A stretch of DNA of 64,000 bases from Rhodospirillaceae bacterium. Lineage in GTDB: Bacteria; Pseudomonadota; Alphaproteobacteria; SHVP01. The notes beneath the pieces are model-generated. The model searched no databases and had not been told where the DNA came from. It was given only the letters and a program-made list of their open reading frames with translations. The position numbers and the translations under genes are program-made. The DNA lies in the NCBI GenBank assembly GCA_002722055.1, contig PBKD01000007.1:62001-126000 (forward strand), in the 5' to 3' direction. Of the stretch, positions 8,188 through 15,977 are shown piece by piece (the first letter of the stretch is position 1; each line of letters starts with the position of its first letter).

Positions 8188-9294
8188 ATGAAGAAAGAAG
8201 AGCCTACTAACAAAACTAAGTTATTTGATTTCCACGCTGTTTATGGAGCAAGGTTTATCGAATTTGCTGACTATTTAGTTCCTCTTGCTTATGGAACAGG
8301 TACAATTAAAGAATCAATCGTTTCTAGGCAAAGTGCCTCAGTTTTTGATGTATCACATATGGGGCAAATGCTTATAACTGGTGATAACGCTAGTTCGGAA
8401 TTAGACAAGTTAGTTCCGTCTAATATAAATTCTCTTGAATTGAATAAGTCCTGTTATAGTGTTTTGTTAAATCAAGATGGTGGAATAATAGATGATTTGA
8501 TAATTACAAAAAAAATAAATGGATTGTCATTAGTGGTTAATGCAGCACAAAAAGCACAAGTTATAGATATTTTTAATGAGAAATTATCTTCAAAAGTTAT
8601 ATGTAAAGTTCTAGATAATAATTCTCTAATTTCTATTCAAGGTCCAAAATCAAACGAAGTTTTAGAAAAATATTTTAAAGAAATAAATAAAATTAAATTT
8701 ATGCGTGGATGTGAATCAGAACTAGATGGAGTTAATGTTTATATCTCTAGATCCGGATATACAGGTGAGGATGGGTTTGAAATAAGTATACCAAATAATA
8801 AAGTTGAAAATTTTATGGAGTCATTAATAGATAATTCTACGGTGAATCTTGCAGGCTTTGGTGCAAGAGATGTTCTAAGAATAGAGGCTGGTCTATGTTT
8901 ATATGGTCAGGATATAAATACAAATATTTCACCAATTGAAGCTGGTTTAGGATGGGTTATAAGTAAGAAAAAACTTAATGATCTATCGTTTATAGGGTCA
9001 ACAGTTTTGAAAAATCAGATTAAGTCAGGTCCGAAAATGCGTAGGATAGGTATTGCTCTAAATGATAAAGTTATACCAAGAAATGGATCAAATATATTTA
9101 ACCTTAAAAATAAAAAAGTTGGTTTTGTAACGAGTGGTTGTTTCTCCCCTAACCTTTCAAGATCTATCTGTATGGGCTTTATCTCATCTTCAGAAGCTCT
9201 AGATCAGGAAATTTTTTTAGTAGAGGTTAGAAATAAAATGTTTGATGGCAAAATTGTTAAAATGCCATTTATTCCACACAAATATAAGAAATGA
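8188..9294 (+). CDS. gcvT: Glycine cleavage system T protein (aminomethyltransferase)
   Basis: Tetrahydrofolate-dependent step of glycine cleavage, releasing ammonia and methylene-THF from the H-protein arm. The 368 residues contain VFDVSHMGQM near residues 53-62, a SRSGYTGEDGFEI block and a GARDVLRIEAGLCLYGQD block, all diagnostic of GcvT and in the right order. The ATG at 8188 lies about 40 bases after the riboswitch. It is the first gene of a compact gcvT-H-PA-PB operon, so riboswitch control covers all four genes. Confidence 0.95.
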   Translation: MKKEEPTNKTKLFDFHAVYGARFIEFADYLVPLAYGTGTIKESIVSRQSASVFDVSHMGQMLITGDNASSELDKLVPSNINSLELNKSCYSVLLNQDGGIIDDLIITKKINGLSLVVNAAQKAQVIDIFNEKLSSKVICKVLDNNSLISIQGPKSNEVLEKYFKEINKIKFMRGCESELDGVNVYISRSGYTGEDGFEISIPNNKVENFMESLIDNSTVNLAGFGARDVLRIEAGLCLYGQDINTNISPIEAGLGWVISKKKLNDLSFIGSTVLKNQIKSGPKMRRIGIALNDKVIPRNGSNIFNLKNKKVGFVTSGCFSPNLSRSICMGFISSSEALDQEIFLVEVRNKMFDGKIVKMPFIPHKYKK

Positions 9295-9318
9295 ATTGAA
9301 ATAGTTATCGGAGGTAAA

Positions 9319-9693
9319 ATGAAACAAATAAAATTTACTAAAGAACATGAATGGGTAAAACTTGATAATGAACATGTTTATGTTGGTATAACAGATTTTG
9401 CTCAAAAGCAGCTCGGTGATGTTGTTTTCATTCAATTACCTGATATAGGTTTAGATTTTAAAATTGGGGAAGAAGTAGCTGTAATAGAGTCTGTGAAAGC
9501 AGCGAGTGAAATTTATGCCCCAGTTTCTGGTAGAATAATTGAAGTTAATGAGATTCTTAATGATAGTCCAGATATAATTAATAGTGATGCTGAAGAAAAT
9601 GGATGGATTTGGAAAATGGCAATTTCAGATTTTAGCCAGCTTGATAACTTGATGGATAAAAGCGAGTATTCTAGCTTTGTGAGTGAGAATTAG
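9319..9693 (+). CDS. gcvH: Glycine cleavage system H protein (lipoyl carrier)
   Basis: Carries the aminomethyl group on a lipoyl arm between the P, T and L proteins. The 124-residue protein has the lipoylation site in AVIESVKAASEIYAP (K60) and the usual hybrid-motif fold, with a GWIWKM strand near the C-terminus. A GGAGG ribosome site lies 6 bases before the ATG. It is followed by gcvPA after only 2 bases. Confidence 0.97.
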   Translation: MKQIKFTKEHEWVKLDNEHVYVGITDFAQKQLGDVVFIQLPDIGLDFKIGEEVAVIESVKAASEIYAPVSGRIIEVNEILNDSPDIINSDAEENGWIWKMAISDFSQLDNLMDKSEYSSFVSEN

Positions 9694-9695
9694 TA

Positions 9696-11045
9696 ATGCG
9701 TTATCTTCCACATACAAATAAAATAAGACAGGAAATGTTTGAAGAAATTGGTATTAAGAATATAGACGAGCTTTTTGTTGATATTCCTAAAGGTAGTTTG
9801 TTAGGTGAAGAAGTAGGAATACCGAAGCATAAAAGTGAGCTAGAGGTTGAAAATATTTTAAAAAATATTTCAAAAAAAAATATTAGTGTTTCATCTGCTT
9901 TAAATTTTATAGGAGCTGGTGCATATTATCACCACGTTCCCGCAGCAGTAGATCATATAATTCAGCGAAGTGAATTTTTAACATCTTATACCCCCTATCA
10001 ACCAGAGATAAGTCAGGGTACTCTTCAGTATTTATTTGAATTTCAAACACAAATATCTCTTTTAACAGGTATGGAGGTCTCTAACGCGTCGATGTATGAT
10101 GGAGCTTCTGCTTGTGCAGAGGCAGTCCTTATGGCACAAAGAGTAAATAAAAGAAAAAAAGTTATTTATTCAGGTTACTTACACCCTCACTATATAGAGA
10201 CATCAAAGACATATACAAAGTATAGCGGAGTCAAAAATATATTTTTGCCACTAAATACTAATTCTAAATCTGAGGATTTTATTGATCATATAGATGAAGA
10301 TGTGTGTTGTATTATTGTTCAAAATCCTGATTTTCTAGGAAATATTAAAAATTTTAATGATCTTTCCGAGCATTGTAAAAAATTTGGCGTTTTACTCATT
10401 GTTGTTGTAACGGAAATCTTATCTTTAGGAGTTGTGAACTCTCCCGGGTCTATAGGGGCTGATATAGTTGTAGGAGAAGCGCAATCAATTGGAAATAATT
10501 TAAACTTTGGCGGGCCATATTTAGGTTTTTTTTCTACAAGAAAAAAGTTTGTTAGGCAAATGCCTGGTAGAATAGTTGGTCAAACTAGTGATGTTAATGG
10601 TAATAGAGGTTTTGTTTTGACACTCTCAACACGTGAGCAGCACATAAGAAGAGATAAAGCTACAAGTAATATATGCACAAACTCAGGTTTATGCTCTCTT
10701 GCATTTACGATACATATGTCATTACTTGGTGAAGAGGGTTTGAGAAGGCTTTCAAAGTTAAATCATATTAAAGCTGTAAATCTCTCACAAAAAATCAAAG
10801 ATATAGATGGTGTTTCTTTAGTTAATAAGAATTTTTTTAATGAATTTACTATTTCCCTTCCAAAATCTGCCACAAGTATAATAGATAGTTTAATAGATAA
10901 AAATATTTTAGCAGGAGTTCCTCTTACAAGGTTCTATCCAAATAGAGAAGACTTGAAAAACTATTTAATAATTGCAGTAACAGAAATGATTGATGATCAA
11001 CAGATGGATAACTTTATTGCTGCCTTGAGAGGAGAGTTAATATGA
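9696..11045 (+). CDS. gcvPA: Glycine dehydrogenase (decarboxylating) subunit 1
   Basis: N-terminal half of the split P protein, which decarboxylates glycine with PLP bound on the partner subunit. The 449 residues start MRYLPHTNKIRQEMFEEIG and contain SFIGAGAYYHH-type (here NFIGAGAYYHHVPA), PYQPEISQGTLQ and ASMYDGASACAEA blocks. The ending overlaps gcvPB by four bases (ATGA), as is usual for subunits made in equal amounts. Confidence 0.96.
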   Translation: MRYLPHTNKIRQEMFEEIGIKNIDELFVDIPKGSLLGEEVGIPKHKSELEVENILKNISKKNISVSSALNFIGAGAYYHHVPAAVDHIIQRSEFLTSYTPYQPEISQGTLQYLFEFQTQISLLTGMEVSNASMYDGASACAEAVLMAQRVNKRKKVIYSGYLHPHYIETSKTYTKYSGVKNIFLPLNTNSKSEDFIDHIDEDVCCIIVQNPDFLGNIKNFNDLSEHCKKFGVLLIVVVTEILSLGVVNSPGSIGADIVVGEAQSIGNNLNFGGPYLGFFSTRKKFVRQMPGRIVGQTSDVNGNRGFVLTLSTREQHIRRDKATSNICTNSGLCSLAFTIHMSLLGEEGLRRLSKLNHIKAVNLSQKIKDIDGVSLVNKNFFNEFTISLPKSATSIIDSLIDKNILAGVPLTRFYPNREDLKNYLIIAVTEMIDDQQMDNFIAALRGELI

Positions 11046-12550
11046 ATTCAAGATCGAGGGCTCACTCATTCAAATCTGCTGTAAACTCAAACAAAGAAAC
11101 TGAATTAAATACTCAAAGTCTGATTTTCGAATTAGGAAGCACAGAAAAAAGCGGAGTAGATATTGAAAATTGTGAATTTAGTTCAAACTTAATTGGTGAA
11201 TCTTTGCGAAATAAAAAAATAGGCTTACCAGGTTTGTCGGAGCCAGAGGCTATAAGGTATTTCGTAAACTTATCCAAAAAAAACTATTCTATAGATGAGG
11301 GTATTTATCCACTTGGTTCTTGCACTATGAAACATAATCCAAGATTAAATGAAAAATTAGCTAGGTTAGACGGTTTTGCTAATTTACATCCTCTTCAGCC
11401 AGTAAATACTATTCAAGGAGTTCTTGAGCTTATGTTTGAACTCTCAAAGAATTTACTAGAAATAACTGGGATGGAAGCTGTAGCCTTATCTCCAGCTGCT
11501 GGAGCACAAGGAGAGTTGTGTGGTATTTTAGCTATTAAGCAAGCACTTGAAAATAAAAGAGAGAATAGGTCAAAAATTTTGGTACCTGACTCAGCACATG
11601 GTACCAACCCCTCTACTGCCGCACTATGCGGTTATGAAATTGAGTCAGTCCCAAGCAACCCATCGGGGAGAATTAATCTAGACATTTTAATAGAAAAACT
11701 TAACGATAAAGTTGCTGCTTTAATGCTAACTAACCCTAATACCTGTGGTCTTTTTGAGAATGATATTTTAAAGATTGCAGAAGAAGTACATAAAAGAGGC
11801 GCATACCTTTATTGTGATGGAGCAAACTTTAATGCGATAGTTGGTAAAGTAAAGCCAAGTTCTTTGGGCATTGATGCAATGCATTTAAACCTTCATAAGA
11901 CATTTTCTACTCCTCATGGAGGTGGAGGGCCTGGTTCTGGCCCTGTTGTAGTTTCAAAACAGCTTTCTTCATTTTTGCCAGTGCCAATGATTAAAAAAAT
12001 AAATGATAAATTTGAAATAATTGAAAATGAAAACAAAAATACTAACTCATTTGGTAGGCTTAAAGCATTTCATGGTCAAGTAGGTATGTTTATTAGAGCT
12101 TATTCATATATATTAAGTCATGGCTCAGATGGATTAAAGCAGGTTGCTGAAGATGCTGTTTTAAATGCTAATTATATTCAATCAAAATTAAAGGAACATT
12201 TAACAGTCAAATATCCAGGCTTTTGTATGCATGAGGTTTTATTTGATGATCAATTTCTTAAAGGAACTGAAGTTTCAACTTTAGATTTTGCTAAAGCAAT
12301 GATAGATAAAGGAATTCATCCAATGACTATATATTTCCCATTAATTGCAAGTGGAGCAATGCTTACTGAACCTACAGAAACAGAATCAAAAAAGGATCTT
12401 GATAATTTTTGTGAAAAAATAATTGATTTAGCTAAGAAGGCAAAAGAAGGTAATAGAAATTTATTTAGCTCCTCTCCAACTAAAGCTGTTTTAGGTAGGC
12501 TTAATGAAACTGCTGCAGCAAGAGATTTAATTTTAACTTACTCAGAGTGA
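11042..12550 (+). CDS. gcvPB: Glycine dehydrogenase (decarboxylating) subunit 2
   Basis: PLP-binding half of the split P protein. It shows YPLGSCTMKHNPR, ALSPAAGAQGELCG, DSAHGTNPSTAA and the PLP lysine in NLHKTFSTPHGGGGPGSGP (about K285), and ends normally at 502 residues. The last 13 bases overlap the end of the convergent alpha/beta hydrolase gene, so no separate terminator separates them. Confidence 0.96.
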   Translation: MNSRSRAHSFKSAVNSNKETELNTQSLIFELGSTEKSGVDIENCEFSSNLIGESLRNKKIGLPGLSEPEAIRYFVNLSKKNYSIDEGIYPLGSCTMKHNPRLNEKLARLDGFANLHPLQPVNTIQGVLELMFELSKNLLEITGMEAVALSPAAGAQGELCGILAIKQALENKRENRSKILVPDSAHGTNPSTAALCGYEIESVPSNPSGRINLDILIEKLNDKVAALMLTNPNTCGLFENDILKIAEEVHKRGAYLYCDGANFNAIVGKVKPSSLGIDAMHLNLHKTFSTPHGGGGPGSGPVVVSKQLSSFLPVPMIKKINDKFEIIENENKNTNSFGRLKAFHGQVGMFIRAYSYILSHGSDGLKQVAEDAVLNANYIQSKLKEHLTVKYPGFCMHEVLFDDQFLKGTEVSTLDFAKAMIDKGIHPMTIYFPLIASGAMLTEPTETESKKDLDNFCEKIIDLAKKAKEGNRNLFSSSPTKAVLGRLNETAAARDLILTYSE

Positions 12551-13386
12551 TTATTAAGCCATTTTGCAATTTTGTCTGCTTTAATATTTATTGAACTATC
12601 TGAAGATATTAAACAGTTTTCTGCATTAGGAGAGAATTTAACGGCTTCATCCTTATATTTATTTAAGGGATCATTTTCGTCGTATATTAGCATGAGAGGT
12701 TGTGTGATCTTTTGAAGCTGTTCTCTTTTAGGGTATTTAAATGCGGCCCTGTAAGCTAAGTGATAGGTTTCAATCGATTTCAAGACCTCTACAGTTGAGT
12801 CATGAAGTTTATCAGCTGATTGCAAGCCATTTAAACGTTGATTGTTTTTATTTTTCTTATACCACGGGAAAAAGAAGTTCTGATCTCTAATAAAGTGCCA
12901 TGCCCAGTTTATTTGATTTCCCATTAAGTCAGGTTTTACTTCAGGAGTATAATTTTCTAACATATCTAATTTTTCATCTTCATCATACATACCTATACCA
13001 TCTATAATAATGTTATTTACATATTTTGGATTATTTATAGCAAGATCCATTGCAATTGAACCTCCTGTATGTGTTCCGTAAATATTAACTTTATTTATAT
13101 TAAGTTTAATTAATTGTCTTTTTAGAGCGTTCGAATAATATTCAATATCTGGTTTATCTACATTAGGTTTGCATGAGTCTCCATTACCTAATGTATCCGG
13201 GGCATACAAAGTCGCGATATTATTATGTTTACTTAGCTCAAACATTAACTGTGTCAAACTTATAGATGATGTTGGCGAAGCATGAATTAAAACTAATGGC
13301 AAAGTGCAACCATTTAATTCGCCAATGTGGCGATAATGAACTTGGCCTTCGTCGATATTTACAAAATTTCTTAAAACTTCAACCAT
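12538..13386 (-). CDS. Alpha/beta-hydrolase-fold protein with altered catalytic triad
   Basis: The 282-residue protein has the fold landmarks: an oxyanion-hole LVLIHASPTSS (residues 31-41), a nucleophile elbow and an acid-containing LMLIYDENDPLN (D236/D239). The elbow reads YGTHTGGS, so the expected Ser of G-x-S-x-G is His (H106). No His lies in the usual place near the end: the C-terminus reads SPNAENCLISSDSSINIK, and the only late His is H280. It may therefore not be a normal serine hydrolase. It sits 77 bp downstream of atpF on the same strand and overlaps the gcvPB end. Function is unknown. Confidence 0.8.
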   Translation of the reverse strand: MVEVLRNFVNIDEGQVHYRHIGELNGCTLPLVLIHASPTSSISLTQLMFELSKHNNIATLYAPDTLGNGDSCKPNVDKPDIEYYSNALKRQLIKLNINKVNIYGTHTGGSIAMDLAINNPKYVNNIIIDGIGMYDEDEKLDMLENYTPEVKPDLMGNQINWAWHFIRDQNFFFPWYKKNKNNQRLNGLQSADKLHDSTVEVLKSIETYHLAYRAAFKYPKREQLQKITQPLMLIYDENDPLNKYKDEAVKFSPNAENCLISSDSSINIKADKIAKWLNNHSE

Positions 13387-13463
13387 AATAAATTAGATTA
13401 CATAAAAATATATTTACTTGCAAATAGACGATATCAATTTTTATAAAAAAATTAAAATATGAT

Positions 13464-13958
13464 TTATATATTGAGAAAATCTTTGTCTATTTTGTTAGAT
13501 GCTTCTTTAACTAGTTTCTTGTTATTATTGTCAGTAATATTTTCTTCAATTAAAGCTTTACTTGCATTTATCGAAATATCAATAATAGAGTTTTTAATAT
13601 CTTGTATGACTCTCTCTTTTGCTTGAGATATTTTTTCTTCAGCAGTTTTTTTTCTTCTTTCAAGTAACTTTTTATGATTTTGAATTGAGCTATTTAGGGT
13701 ACTATTTGTATCGTCCCTAGCTTTTTGAACAATTTTAGCTATTTCATTTTCAGAGTCTTGCTTCTTTTTCTGATAATCTGCTAATAGTGACTGTGCTTGT
13801 TCCCTTAAATTTCTAGCCTCATCAAGTTCATTCTTGATTAATTCAGCTCTATTATCAAGTGCTTGAACAATCTTTGACCACCCAAATCGAAATAGGATAA
13901 CTAAAAAAAGTATAAATGCGACGGCAACCCAAGTTTCAGCTTCTTTAAATATATACAT
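13464..13958 (-). CDS. atpF: ATP synthase F0 subunit b
   Basis: Peripheral-stalk subunit linking F0 to F1. The 164 residues have one N-terminal membrane helix (about residues 9-27, WVAVAFILFLVILFRFGW) followed by a long charged coiled coil rich in Glu, Lys and Gln. The order after atpF' identifies it as the b rather than b' subunit. Its ATG overlaps the atpF' stop by one base. The F1 genes are not in this window, as usual for alphaproteobacteria, where F0 and F1 lie apart. Confidence 0.93.
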   Translation of the reverse strand: MYIFKEAETWVAVAFILFLVILFRFGWSKIVQALDNRAELIKNELDEARNLREQAQSLLADYQKKKQDSENEIAKIVQKARDDTNSTLNSSIQNHKKLLERRKKTAEEKISQAKERVIQDIKNSIIDISINASKALIEENITDNNNKKLVKEASNKIDKDFLNI

Positions 13959-14452
13959 TAGCTTGCCTGTTTGCCTAGTTGTTCGTCGATTTTAATTTTT
14001 ATATTTTTCTGATCAAAATCTTTATTTAAAATTGTTTTAGTTAATTTATGCACAAGCTCTGACGTAATCTCTTTGATCTCTAAATTAGTTTTGGTTTTGA
14101 TATCGTGAATAGATGATTCGGCTTCTTTAGTTAACTTTTCAAGCATCAATTCAAATTCACTATTAAGAGATTTTATATCAGAGGAAATTTTGTTTTTTCC
14201 TTCCTCAATAATCTGATTAGCTGATATATGTGCTTTTTCAATTTCCCTCTCATAAGTTTCTAAGACTTCTTGAGCTTGATTTCTCAATTTTTCTGCTTCT
14301 TCTAAGTCAGAGGCTATCCTATCTTGTCTTTGCTCAAGCACATCAGCGATTTTTGGTAATATTACTCGAGACATAATTAAGTAGAGAGCTACAAAAGTCA
14401 AAAACAACCATACAAGTTGAGGAATAAAGGTACCGTAGTCTAATTGAGGCAT
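13958..14452 (-). CDS. atpF': ATP synthase F0 subunit b'
   Basis: Second, divergent peripheral-stalk subunit found in alphaproteobacteria, cyanobacteria and chloroplasts. It starts MPQLDYGTFIPQLVWLFLTF, the typical b' membrane-helix start, and continues as a heptad-rich helix (ADVLEQRQDRIASDLEEAEKLR). At 164 residues it equals its b partner, and it lies between atpE and atpF in the expected order. One base overlaps the next gene. Confidence 0.94.
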   Translation of the reverse strand: MPQLDYGTFIPQLVWLFLTFVALYLIMSRVILPKIADVLEQRQDRIASDLEEAEKLRNQAQEVLETYEREIEKAHISANQIIEEGKNKISSDIKSLNSEFELMLEKLTKEAESSIHDIKTKTNLEIKEITSELVHKLTKTILNKDFDQKNIKIKIDEQLGKQAS

Positions 14453-14474
14453 TTTATTTTATTATTTATATTTT

Positions 14475-14699
14475 CTAACCAAACAATATTAGAAATGCAA
14501 TAACTAGAGCAAAAAGTGCGATAGCTTCAGTTAATGCGAAACCTAATAAGACATTACCAAACATTTTTGGTGCTGCAGATGGGTTTCTTATCCCGGCAGA
14601 TACATAATTACCAAAAATAATGCCTATTCCTATTCCTACTCCAGCTAAACCAATTGTGGCTAAACCGGCTCCTATTTGTTTTGCTGCTTCTAATTCCAT
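14475..14699 (-). CDS. atpE: ATP synthase F0 subunit c
   Basis: Proton-carrying rotor-ring subunit. The 74 residues form two membrane helices joined by the polar loop RNPSAAP. The ion-binding acid is E58 in [13 protein letters not shown]. The first helix has a glycine-rich [17 protein letters not shown] packing motif. No extra sodium-binding pattern is evident, so proton use is likely. The ATG is preceded by AAAGGAGT, the best ribosome site in this operon, consistent with the need for many copies per complex. Confidence 0.97.
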   Translation of the reverse strand: MELEAAKQIGAGLATIGLAGVGIGIGIIFGNYVSAGIRNPSAAPKMFGNVLLGFALTEAIALFALVIAFLILFG

Positions 14700-14746
14700 T
14701 TTATACTCCTTTAATTTTGTTAATGTATTTTAGTTTAAGTTAAATA

Positions 14747-15511
14747 TCAATGATGTAAATGCAAAGCATCATTTAAATATAGGCATGTTAAGACTGCAAA
14801 AACATAAGCCTGCAAACATGCTACTATCAGTTCAAGGCCATAAAGAGCAACAGTTACTACTAGTGGCCCAATCCCTAAAAATCCTAATGCCACAACAAAG
14901 CCACCAAATACTTTGAGCAAAGTATGTCCTGCCATCATATTAGCAAATAATCTTACACTAAGAGTTATTGGTCTAACTAAATAGGATATTAATTCAATAA
15001 TAATTAGAAGAGGTGCTAGTGCTACTGGTATACCTTTGGGGACAAATAAAGTAAAAAATTTCATTTTGTGTTTCACTAAGCCAATAATTGTAACGCCAAT
15101 AAATACAACCATTGCTAGTGCAAAAGTAACGATTATATGGCTAGTTACGGTAAAACTGTATGGGATCAAACCTAAAACATTTGAAAATAATATAAAAATA
15201 AATAATGTAAAAATAAAAGGGAAGTAAGGTTTTCCATCTTGGCTTGCATTGTCTCTCACCATATTTGCTATAAACTCGTATAAAAGTTCAGAAATAGATT
15301 GAAGACGGTTAGGTACAAGTGAGCTTCTTCTAACTCCAAGAGATAGAACAAGAGTGGATACTAAAACAACTAGTAGCATCCAGAAAGAAGAATTAGTAAA
15401 TGAGACGTTAACATTTCCAAAGTGCATAGGCGCTATTGAATGTATTTCAAATTGTTTTAAGGGGCTTCCAGCTGCATTGGCTGTACTAATAAATATACTA
15501 AAAAAACTCAA
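14747..15511 (-). CDS. atpB: ATP synthase F0 subunit a
   Basis: Membrane subunit forming the proton half-channels. The conserved Arg is in YLVRPITLSVRLFANMMAGH, and the C-terminal helix carries ELIVACLQAYVFAVL. The start is TTG at 15511, supported by GAGAGGG 5-11 bases upstream. This gives an N-terminal MSFFSIFISTANAAGSPLKQ, whose TANAA resembles a signal-peptidase site. Many homologues begin close to SPLxQFEI, so a short processed leader is possible. The neighbouring gene upstream is atpI. Confidence 0.94.
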   Translation of the reverse strand: MSFFSIFISTANAAGSPLKQFEIHSIAPMHFGNVNVSFTNSSFWMLLVVLVSTLVLSLGVRRSSLVPNRLQSISELLYEFIANMVRDNASQDGKPYFPFIFTLFIFILFSNVLGLIPYSFTVTSHIIVTFALAMVVFIGVTIIGLVKHKMKFFTLFVPKGIPVALAPLLIIIELISYLVRPITLSVRLFANMMAGHTLLKVFGGFVVALGFLGIGPLVVTVALYGLELIVACLQAYVFAVLTCLYLNDALHLHH

Positions 15512-15534
15512 TTTATCCCTCTCAATTAATAATG

Positions 15535-15840
15535 TTAGTTAATATTATCTTTTTCTATGACTTTAATAATCTTAAATACTGATTTCAATCCAGCAGTTAT
15601 GCCCAAAACCAAAAAAACTAATAAAAACCATGGTGTACTATCAAACAATTTATCAACATACCAGCCTATAAAACCACACACACCAATAGAGGCAACCATT
15701 TCAAGAGCAACTCTCATTCCTAATCCAATAAGTTTAGAGTTAGGTTGTTTGTCTTCTATTTTAGCATCTTTTGTTTTACTTTTGGCAGAACTTATTCTTT
15801 CCCCTAATTTTTTTAAATTATCATCTTTATATTTTTTCAA
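15535..15840 (-). CDS. atpI: AtpI/AtpZ-type ATP synthase assembly protein
   Basis: Small membrane protein encoded first in the F0 operon; in studied bacteria it helps assemble the c-ring or supply Mg2+. The 101 residues have a charged N-terminal third (DDNLKKLGERISSAK), then two membrane helices (VALEMVASIGVCGFIGWYVD and PWFLLVFLVLGITAGLKSV) of the AtpZ/I type. The start is a TTG at 15840. An ATG eight bases upstream is out of frame and meets a stop after three codons. Confidence 0.87.
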   Translation of the reverse strand: MKKYKDDNLKKLGERISSAKSKTKDAKIEDKQPNSKLIGLGMRVALEMVASIGVCGFIGWYVDKLFDSTPWFLLVFLVLGITAGLKSVFKIIKVIEKDNIN

Positions 15841-15900
15841 ATCTTCATAACTTTCTAAGTTTTGGAGATTTATGATTTATTTTTAAAATCTTGTATTCGA

Positions 15901-15929
15901 AGATTAATATCAGTCATTTCTTAAGTCAA
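15901..15929 (-). promoter_or_regulatory. Candidate promoter of the F0 ATP-synthase operon
   Basis: On the minus strand TTGACT (15924-15929) is followed after 17 bases by TAATCT (15901-15906), about 60 bases upstream of the atpI start. The -35 matches consensus at five of six positions, the -10 less well. It is the only convincing -35 in the 137-bp gap between smc and atpI. Confidence 0.42.
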
Positions 15930-15977
15930 GATGCTATGTAGTTTATAACTTATTGATTATAATAGATAATTATATTA

